From a virus, in IMG/VR virus record IMGVR_UViG_3300021952_000008, positions 1 through 45,519 of that record: DNA of 45,519 nt; one strand, written 5' to 3'. The translations under genes and the position numbers were made by a program. The first letter of the stretch is position 1; every line of letters starts with the position of its first letter. Below the pieces are notes generated by a model. The model made no database searches. It was not told where the DNA came from and saw only the letters and a program-made list of their open reading frames with translations. Below, piece after piece: positions 40,528 to 45,519 of this stretch.

Positions 40528-41745
40528 TTATAGCTCAGCGATGTTCGAGAGCTTAGCGTGTGCGTTGCGGCGGTAGGTACCAAGTTCGCTGTACTGGAAG
40601 ATGGTTGCCTTGTATGCATCTGCATCAGCAACGCGGTTCCACATCGAACCATCGCGGTCCATCCATGCCCAGTCGCGCTTACGGTTGATAACCAACTCGC
40701 TCGATGATAGAGCGTATAGGGTACCGACTGGAGCTGCGTAGTCAGAGACGAACTTGATTGGCTTACCTAGAGCCTCGAAGGTGAATGAGCGCTGACCACC
40801 AGTTAGACCTGCGCCGTTAGTGAACTGACGCATACCCTGAAGCAAGTTCCAGTAAGCGTTGTAAACACCAGGTGAGGCTAGGAATACGTCAACGTCGCCA
40901 CCCTGCTTGTCAACCTTCTGAACGAGGTTGATTAGGTTTAGCTCGGTTAGGGTACCTGGGGTACCTACTGAGCCAAGGGTTGAAACAGTTGAGTTCCATA
41001 CTGGAACAGTTGCACCGTCAATGCCGTGGAGCGAGTTGCCAGAAGCAACGATTGCGCCAAGACCAGTTAGTTCCTTGTTGAAGTTGTTAGCGCCGTTTGA
41101 TCCACGAACGATAACGTCACCAGCAACAGCGGTAACTGAACCTGAGAAGGTAACTGCACCAGTTGCTTCGTTAACTGCAGTAACAGTTAGACCAGCGTTC
41201 TTTACAGTTGGGGTGCCGTCAACTAGGTCAGTGCCTAGAAGTACGTCTACAGTCATATCTGGCTCAATCCAGTGAGCGTCAACGAAGACAATAGTGGTGC
41301 CAGTTGCGGTGGTCTTAACGGTACCGAGGATACCAGTTCCGTCACCGTAGATCTGGCGGTTTAGGTCGCGGGCAAGGTCCTTCTTTAGACCCTTGATTTC
41401 GTTGTCAACTACGTTGATGAATGCGTTGTAGTTGTCAGCAGCCTGCTCGAATAGCTGACCGTCAACCTCGATAGAGCCGTATAGGTTCTTGAGGTATAGG
41501 TGAGCCTGCTTGTACTTCTGAGCACCAGCAGTTGGAAGAGCTTCGCGTACGCCACGAGCACCGATACCGTTGTTACGACCGATGTGGGTGTCGAAGATTA
41601 CTTCTTTACCGTTCTGGGTGATGTTCTGTGATGATGATTCGATGAACTCCAAAGCTGGGTTCTTGTCGCGTAGCTGCTCGTGAAGGTCGCCGTAGACTAG
41701 CTTCAGAGCGTCAGATGCGAAGGTTAGGATTCCCTGACCTGCCAT
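40528..41745 (-). CDS. Major capsid protein (HK97-type)
   Basis: This 405-residue protein has an N-terminal helix (LTFASDALKLVYGDLHEQL), an E-loop-like region (DTHIGRNNGIGARGVREALP), a P-domain spine helix with NVVDNEIKGLKKDLARDLNR, an Ig-like insert (about 145-220, VTAVNEATGAVTFSGSV) and an A-domain ending in VSDYAAPVGTLYALSSSELV. That order fits HK97-fold capsid proteins. It follows the scaffold gene and is flanked by terminators, suggesting a separate strong transcript. The ribosome site is AGGAGAG. Confidence 0.88.
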   Translation of the reverse strand: MAGQGILTFASDALKLVYGDLHEQLRDKNPALEFIESSSQNITQNGKEVIFDTHIGRNNGIGARGVREALPTAGAQKYKQAHLYLKNLYGSIEVDGQLFEQAADNYNAFINVVDNEIKGLKKDLARDLNRQIYGDGTGILGTVKTTATGTTIVFVDAHWIEPDMTVDVLLGTDLVDGTPTVKNAGLTVTAVNEATGAVTFSGSVTAVAGDVIVRGSNGANNFNKELTGLGAIVASGNSLHGIDGATVPVWNSTVSTLGSVGTPGTLTELNLINLVQKVDKQGGDVDVFLASPGVYNAYWNLLQGMRQFTNGAGLTGGQRSFTFEALGKPIKFVSDYAAPVGTLYALSSSELVINRKRDWAWMDRDGSMWNRVADADAYKATIFQYSELGTYRRNAHAKLSNIAEL

Positions 41746-41755
41746 GATTCACTCT

Positions 41756-41815
41756 CCTAAGAGTAAGTTTGTAAAACAAAGATTATTTGTGCCCTCTGCC
41801 CTGACCACTCTTAGG
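41756..41815 (-). promoter_or_regulatory. Capsid mRNA leader with inverted repeat reaching the ribosome site
   Basis: CCTAAGAGT (41756-41764) and ACTCTTAGG (41807-41815) on the plus strand are perfect 9-base inverted arms. In the minus-strand mRNA the downstream arm ends within UUAGGAG, the ribosome site of the capsid gene. A TAATCT -10-like hexamer lies between the arms at 41785-41780. The segment 41746-41849 otherwise holds no gene. Confidence 0.4.
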
Positions 41816-41849
41816 TGGCTGTACTTAGACAGTTCCAAGTTTATAGCAT

Positions 41850-41888
41850 AAATAAACCCCTCCGCCTTGTGAGCAAAGGGGTTTATTA
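41850..41888 (-). terminator. Terminator downstream of the scaffold gene
   Basis: AATAAACCCCT (41851-41861) pairs perfectly with AGGGGTTTATT (41877-41887) with a 15-base loop. It lies 11 bases after the scaffold stop at 41899. The stem ends in a U-rich strand on the minus side, giving a moderate terminator between scaffold and capsid genes. Confidence 0.85.
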
Positions 41889-41898
41889 GTTTTTCTAG

Positions 41899-42741
41899 TT
41901 AGCCTTGTTTGGCTCGCTGGGCGAACATCTGGCGAAGCATTTCACGCTTGCCCTTGTCGTCCTTTGGAATGCTTAGATCTGGGGCTACAACACCCGCTCC
42001 ACCAGCATTTCCAACGATTGTAGGTGCTGCTTCAGCCTGACCTGCAGGAGCAAAGCCACCTGGAATCATCTGGCTTAGTTGTCTAGCAGCTTCGGCTACT
42101 GAGATCTCACGACCTGCGTTTAGGGCAGAGTTCATGATGTCATAGATTGCGATCTCGTGAGCCTCATTGATGTTATGCTGAGCCTTTAGCGCAGCCATCT
42201 CGGACTCTAGCTCTACGGTAAAGCGATCAGTTTCTTTAGCTAGTTCCTGCTGATAAATGTAATCATCAGCTTCAGACTGCTTAGCCTTGAGCGCATCAAT
42301 CTCTCGCTGAAGCGCCTTAGGGATGTGCTCGCCCTCGAACATGTCCTCAAAGTCTTCACCGGACTCTTCTTCCATCATGTCCTGAGCAACCTGCTGTGCC
42401 TCGTGAGCGAGCAGACCCTGATCCTTTAGGTAAGTCTGTAGTGACTCGTACACCTCAGCTGGGTTTGACTCAATCGCACGAGCAAGGTTCAAGCCACCCT
42501 TGATTAGGTCAGCCGAAACTCCCTCATCGACAAGATCCTTGAACGGAGTGTACTTCTCTAGCTGCTGCTGGAAATACTTGTCCTGCTCCTGTAGGTACGG
42601 GGTTACCTTCGAGTGCCAAGCCTCTGGCAGCTCAGCGAGCAACTTATCATACGCTGGATGTACTTTAGCTTCTTCTTGCGTATCTACTGAAGAATCAATC
42701 TCAGTAGTCTGTTCAGGTGATACCTGCGTCTCGTCAGACAT
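41899..42741 (-). CDS. Scaffolding protein (complete copy)
   Basis: This 280-residue acidic, helical protein has an N-terminal acidic arm, a very acidic block (about 123-138, MEEESGEDFEDMFEGE), a predicted coiled coil (about 145-190) and a short basic C-terminus (about 259-280, PKDDKGKREMLRQMFAQRAK), as in scaffold proteins whose basic tail binds the capsid protein. It lies between portal and capsid genes. Residues 1-169 are duplicated at the left window edge. Confidence 0.85.
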   Translation of the reverse strand: MSDETQVSPEQTTEIDSSVDTQEEAKVHPAYDKLLAELPEAWHSKVTPYLQEQDKYFQQQLEKYTPFKDLVDEGVSADLIKGGLNLARAIESNPAEVYESLQTYLKDQGLLAHEAQQVAQDMMEEESGEDFEDMFEGEHIPKALQREIDALKAKQSEADDYIYQQELAKETDRFTVELESEMAALKAQHNINEAHEIAIYDIMNSALNAGREISVAEAARQLSQMIPGGFAPAGQAEAAPTIVGNAGGAGVVAPDLSIPKDDKGKREMLRQMFAQRAKQG

Positions 42742-42749
42742 GTTTTTCC

Positions 42750-44903
42750 TTACTGTAGTTGCTGAGCTGTCTGCCCAGTTTGATCTGGCATTCCCTGAGC
42801 CTGCGGTGAGGCTTGTGGGTTACCCTGTGCAGCAACCTGCATAGCCATTTGTTCGGCTTGCTGCTGCTGCAAAGCTGCTTGGTGCATTGCAATATGCTTC
42901 TGGAATTCAGCCTTGATGCTGTCATCCAAGGTCTCAAATGACTGAGACTTGCGGAAACGGTTGTGAACCTCAATGTGTACTGCGTGGTTATCATAGTCAT
43001 GGACCTGAATAACCGCAGGAACCTGAAGTGGAATAGGCTGACCATTTGCATCAACCTGTCCAGGAATAACCTTATCTGGCTGACCCTGCGCTGCGCCCTG
43101 TTCCCACTGCATCTGGAACTGCTGAATCATCTCAGGGGTGAGCTTCTTCATCATTAGGTTCTCGCGTGATGCGTGATTCTCATCAAGCTTGATTAGGTTG
43201 TAGAAGTTCTTGAGCATACCCATGTCAAGGATCTTCAAGCCATCCTGTGGAGAAATGAAGCCCATCTTCATCCACTCTGTGATCAGCGACTGACGTGCTG
43301 ACTTTGAAGTAGGAAGCGCTGAGCCTGACTCGATGCGAATGTCATTGCCTGATGCAATATCTGCACCTGAAAGCATTGACGCATCAAATGAGCCGTCAAG
43401 ACCAGTGGTTTTTACTAGACGCTCAGAGGTTACATACTGGATGAATAGACCTAGAGACTGCTTAGCAGTCTTCTCGATTGCTGCCTCAATGCTTGAGAAT
43501 ACGGTTGCGAGGTAAGAGTCATCACGTTCCTGCAAGTAGTTAATTGCAGTTGCAGCAGTTACGCCACCATTGCCACCGCGAGAAACCTGGTGCTGACCTG
43601 AGATATCTTCGAAGTCTGCCTGAAGGTGCTCTAGCTCCTGCAGGACATAGCCTGGAAGTGGCTGGATTGGGACTGGCGTGGGGCGTGAGAAACCTGGGCG
43701 TACAGGGATCCAGATACCAGCCTTAGCTGAGACCTTCTTCGGGTCAACTGAGCCCTCGTCGTACATCATCTGAGGCTTAGCCATAAGGTTCTTAGCCTGA
43801 ATGATTTGTGAGCGGGTGCGGTTGAGCTCGCGCTGCAATGGAATCAAGTTCTTGATTACAGAACGGCGATAGAATTTTCCAGTTGGGATGCTGTAAGTGT
43901 GAGCAAAAGGGTACTGCTTGTGAGAGTAAGGAATGCCATTCTCAGCAAACTGCACGATCTCGTTGTCAACGATAGTTACGAGACCACCCTTTGGTAGGAA
44001 TGGGCAGCCGTTTGGCTTAGCCCACATCTCGATAACGAGAACCGCGTCAGGCTTTGAAGTTAGTGAGCCACGGTTGTCCATTAGGGCTGCATCAAGGATC
44101 TCAGTTGCTGAAACCTTAGCTGGAACGAAGTCTGCTGGTAGAACGCCAGAGAAGTTAGTCCTTACCCACTGCTCGCTCTTGGTGTACACATTGAAAATGT
44201 ACGGCTGGTTCTCTAGATCTTCTTCGGTCGTGTCGGGCACGAACAAGTGGAACGGAGAAATAACTTCGTGCTCTACGTCACCAGTAGAGACAACCTGCTG
44301 GATTACACGCTTCTGCCCAGTGTATGGGTCCATGACTGGGGTTGGCTCGATCTGCTTAGCAGATGAGTCCCAATAGGTCTTGATAAATGCGTTACCCGTA
44401 ACTGCACGCCAGAATTCCGACTTCTGTAGGATCTCTGTCTGGAAGTTAGCCTTGTTGTACATTGCCTGCCAGACCTGCTCGGCGGCCTGTGCTGCCATAA
44501 GGTCATCGTCATCGTTTGATGCAGGAATAACGGTTGCACTTGGGTGACCTGAGGTTGTCTTAGCAATCTCGGTACGGATGATTGGCTCGATACGGTTGAT
44601 GGTGATACGAGGCGTACCTGATGGGTTTGGCGGAGCCTGGAGGATCTGACCATTGCCCTTCTCAACCCACTCATGGTACTGCTTGCCGTTGTAGAAAGCA
44701 AGCTGGAGGTACCAGTCTTGCTCTTCAAGCTTGCGAGCCTGCTTTGCCTTCTCATACTCAGATTTCACCCATGCGACTAGCTTCTTAGAAGAGTCCTTCT
44801 TCTTGAACTGGTTGAGGATTGAATCTCCAGCCATTTCACCTTCGAGCTGGGTGCCCTGAATGTACTGACCATCTTTGCCAGCAAAGTATTGCTCGTTAGC
44901 CAT
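42750..44903 (-). CDS. Portal protein, copy B
   Basis: This 717-residue protein is collinear with copy A (517-2670). Differences seen by eye include A39S, A95S, V-to-M near 193 in TPVMDPY, KTNFAG to RTNFSG, PPDF to PADF, SRGNSGG to SRGGNGG and changes in the Gln-rich tail. All core motifs are intact, so both copies appear functional. The predominance of silent changes indicates purifying selection since the lineages split. Confidence 0.9.
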   Translation of the reverse strand: MANEQYFAGKDGQYIQGTQLEGEMAGDSILNQFKKKDSSKKLVAWVKSEYEKAKQARKLEEQDWYLQLAFYNGKQYHEWVEKGNGQILQAPPNPSGTPRITINRIEPIIRTEIAKTTSGHPSATVIPASNDDDDLMAAQAAEQVWQAMYNKANFQTEILQKSEFWRAVTGNAFIKTYWDSSAKQIEPTPVMDPYTGQKRVIQQVVSTGDVEHEVISPFHLFVPDTTEEDLENQPYIFNVYTKSEQWVRTNFSGVLPADFVPAKVSATEILDAALMDNRGSLTSKPDAVLVIEMWAKPNGCPFLPKGGLVTIVDNEIVQFAENGIPYSHKQYPFAHTYSIPTGKFYRRSVIKNLIPLQRELNRTRSQIIQAKNLMAKPQMMYDEGSVDPKKVSAKAGIWIPVRPGFSRPTPVPIQPLPGYVLQELEHLQADFEDISGQHQVSRGGNGGVTAATAINYLQERDDSYLATVFSSIEAAIEKTAKQSLGLFIQYVTSERLVKTTGLDGSFDASMLSGADIASGNDIRIESGSALPTSKSARQSLITEWMKMGFISPQDGLKILDMGMLKNFYNLIKLDENHASRENLMMKKLTPEMIQQFQMQWEQGAAQGQPDKVIPGQVDANGQPIPLQVPAVIQVHDYDNHAVHIEVHNRFRKSQSFETLDDSIKAEFQKHIAMHQAALQQQQAEQMAMQVAAQGNPQASPQAQGMPDQTGQTAQQLQ

Positions 44904-44907
44904 AAAC

Positions 44908-45240
44908 CTATTCCATATCGCTTAGGCGTGCTTCAAATGCAGCGTCCATCAATTTAGCCTCAGCCTCTAGTCTAGCAAGTTCAAGCTCATCCCCAGTTTG
45001 AATAAGCCCAGTAAAGGGCTCTTCAACATAACTTGAGACTGCGTTAACTTGCTGAAACGCCAGAGGGTCCTTGCTTGCTAGCAGGTTTGATAGGTGGATT
45101 AGCAGCTCGCTTTGATCGCTGTGCATCGTCAGCAGGTTGTGCGACTGATAGTTCAGACTTTTCAGCACTCTCTGCAAGATCAATACTGTCGCTGTAAGAA
45201 ACAGCGAAGACAAAATCAGTAACGCTACTACGAATTCCAT
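44908..45240 (-). CDS. Small membrane protein overlapping the zinc-binding gene, copy B
   Basis: This 110-residue protein differs from copy A at residues 12 (L to S), 66 (S to N), 70-71 (NF to SY) and 103 (D to E). The hydrophobic segment is otherwise unchanged. It has the same overlap with the zinc-binding gene and the same 4-base spacing to the portal. Conservation in this frame is the main reason to accept the gene. Confidence 0.7.
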   Translation of the reverse strand: MEFVVALLILSSLFLTATVLILQRVLKSLNYQSHNLLTMHSDQSELLIHLSNLLASKDPLAFQQVNAVSSYVEEPFTGLIQTGDELELARLEAEAKLMDAAFEARLSDME

Positions 45241-45511
45241 TAATAAGTTCCTCTACAAGTTCTGGGACGCGAGCTAGTTCTAGCTCATGGGCCTCAATGT
45301 CAGCCTCAAGGTTATAGATCTGCTCCTCTAGTGGAGCAAGTTCTGCATAGCCAGCAAAGACCGCTAGTTCGCCTACGCACTTCTTGCATAGCAAGTTGTT
45401 TCCGCCATCATAGCGAGTGCCCTGAATGTCGTATAGGTTCTTGTTGTCGCCACAAGAAATGCAAGTCCCAGGGAAAGGACCGCCGTTTTCAAAGTAAAGA
45501 AAGTGTCTCAT
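45044..45511 (-). CDS. Zinc-ribbon plus coiled-coil protein, copy B
   Basis: This 155-residue protein keeps all four zinc cysteines (17, 20, 42, 45). It differs from copy A in H25N, F33Y and several residues of the coiled coil (for example AHERELARIP to AHELELARVP). There are five changes in the tail that overlaps the membrane-protein gene. The terL end follows at 45513. Confidence 0.75.
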   Translation of the reverse strand: MRHFLYFENGGPFPGTCISCGDNKNLYDIQGTRYDGGNNLLCKKCVGELAVFAGYAELAPLEEQIYNLEADIEAHELELARVPELVEELINGIRSSVTDFVFAVSYSDSIDLAESAEKSELSVAQPADDAQRSKRAANPPIKPASKQGPSGVSAS

Positions 45512-45519
45512 TTTATCCT

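Larger units (their letters stand above)
42234..45519. repeat. Diverged long direct repeat, copy B (right end)
   Basis: Partner of 1-3286, offset 42,233 bp, equal in length, no indel seen. It begins inside the scaffold gene and ends seven bases into the terL end, exactly where the window ends. If it reflects wrap-around, the genome unit is about 42,233 bp. Confidence 0.95.

Overview
The window looks like the genome of a tailed phage of the short-tailed (podovirus-like, P22-type morphogenesis) kind, plus 3,286 bp of a second, slightly diverged copy of one end. It has a large terminase, a P22-length portal, scaffold, HK97-type capsid protein, head-tail adaptor, tail nozzle, Ala/Gln-rich internal virion proteins, a 2,184-residue virion protein and collagen-like fibres, but no tape-measure gene. 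A WhiB-family protein, a lineage marker of Actinobacteria and their phages, points to an actinobacterial host. The moderate base composition and freshwater-phage-like fibre domains are compatible with an aquatic actinobacterium (inference). I see no integrase, tRNA gene, CRISPR array, DNA polymerase or RNA polymerase.

Ends: positions 1-3286 and 42234-45519 are collinear at a constant offset of 42,233 bp, with no length change but with scattered, mostly synonymous substitutions. The simplest reading is a circularly permuted or terminally redundant genome of about 42.2 kb whose assembly wrapped onto a sister strain. A true tandem duplication is the alternative.

Layout (taking the map as circular): (1) A late morphogenesis block on the minus strand starts at the divergent promoter near 5.27 kb. 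It runs through a PD-(D/E)XK nuclease, terL, a zinc-binding protein with an overlapping membrane protein, portal and scaffold. It then continues from about 42.7 kb through the capsid gene (flanked by terminators), adaptor, nozzle, internal proteins and the giant protein, to a terminator at 28.87 kb. (2) A plus-strand block at 5.28-11.55 kb encodes two fibres with Mtd-N-like heads, three tandem paralogous tip-like proteins, an HTH/phosphoesterase pair and a HAD phosphatase. (3) A minus-strand early block at 11.5-25.1 kb holds an HNH protein, D5-type primase-helicase, OB-fold protein with a C-terminal HTH, Cas4-like nuclease, WhiB, small regulators, a SNF2-type helicase and many Cys-pair miniproteins. 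It also holds two origin-like non-coding regions: twin DnaA boxes at 22.55 kb and 23-bp iterons at 24.04 kb. (4) A plus-strand block at 25.3-28.8 kb encodes a double-HTH regulator, a small-terminase-like protein and a lysis group (M23 peptidase, membrane proteins, LysM protein).

Working together: the primase-helicase, SSB-like protein, Cas4-like nuclease and SNF2 helicase probably recruit the host polymerase at a DnaA-dependent origin. Early genes are tightly coupled by ATGA/TAATG overlaps. At four consecutive junctions the Shine-Dalgarno sequence is encoded inside a shared C-terminal tail (LIKGEK) of the preceding gene. This start-associated repeat, the cluster of Cys-pair miniproteins (three of them under 50 residues) and the frame-specific constraint in the overlapping 110/155-residue gene pair are the least expected features here.
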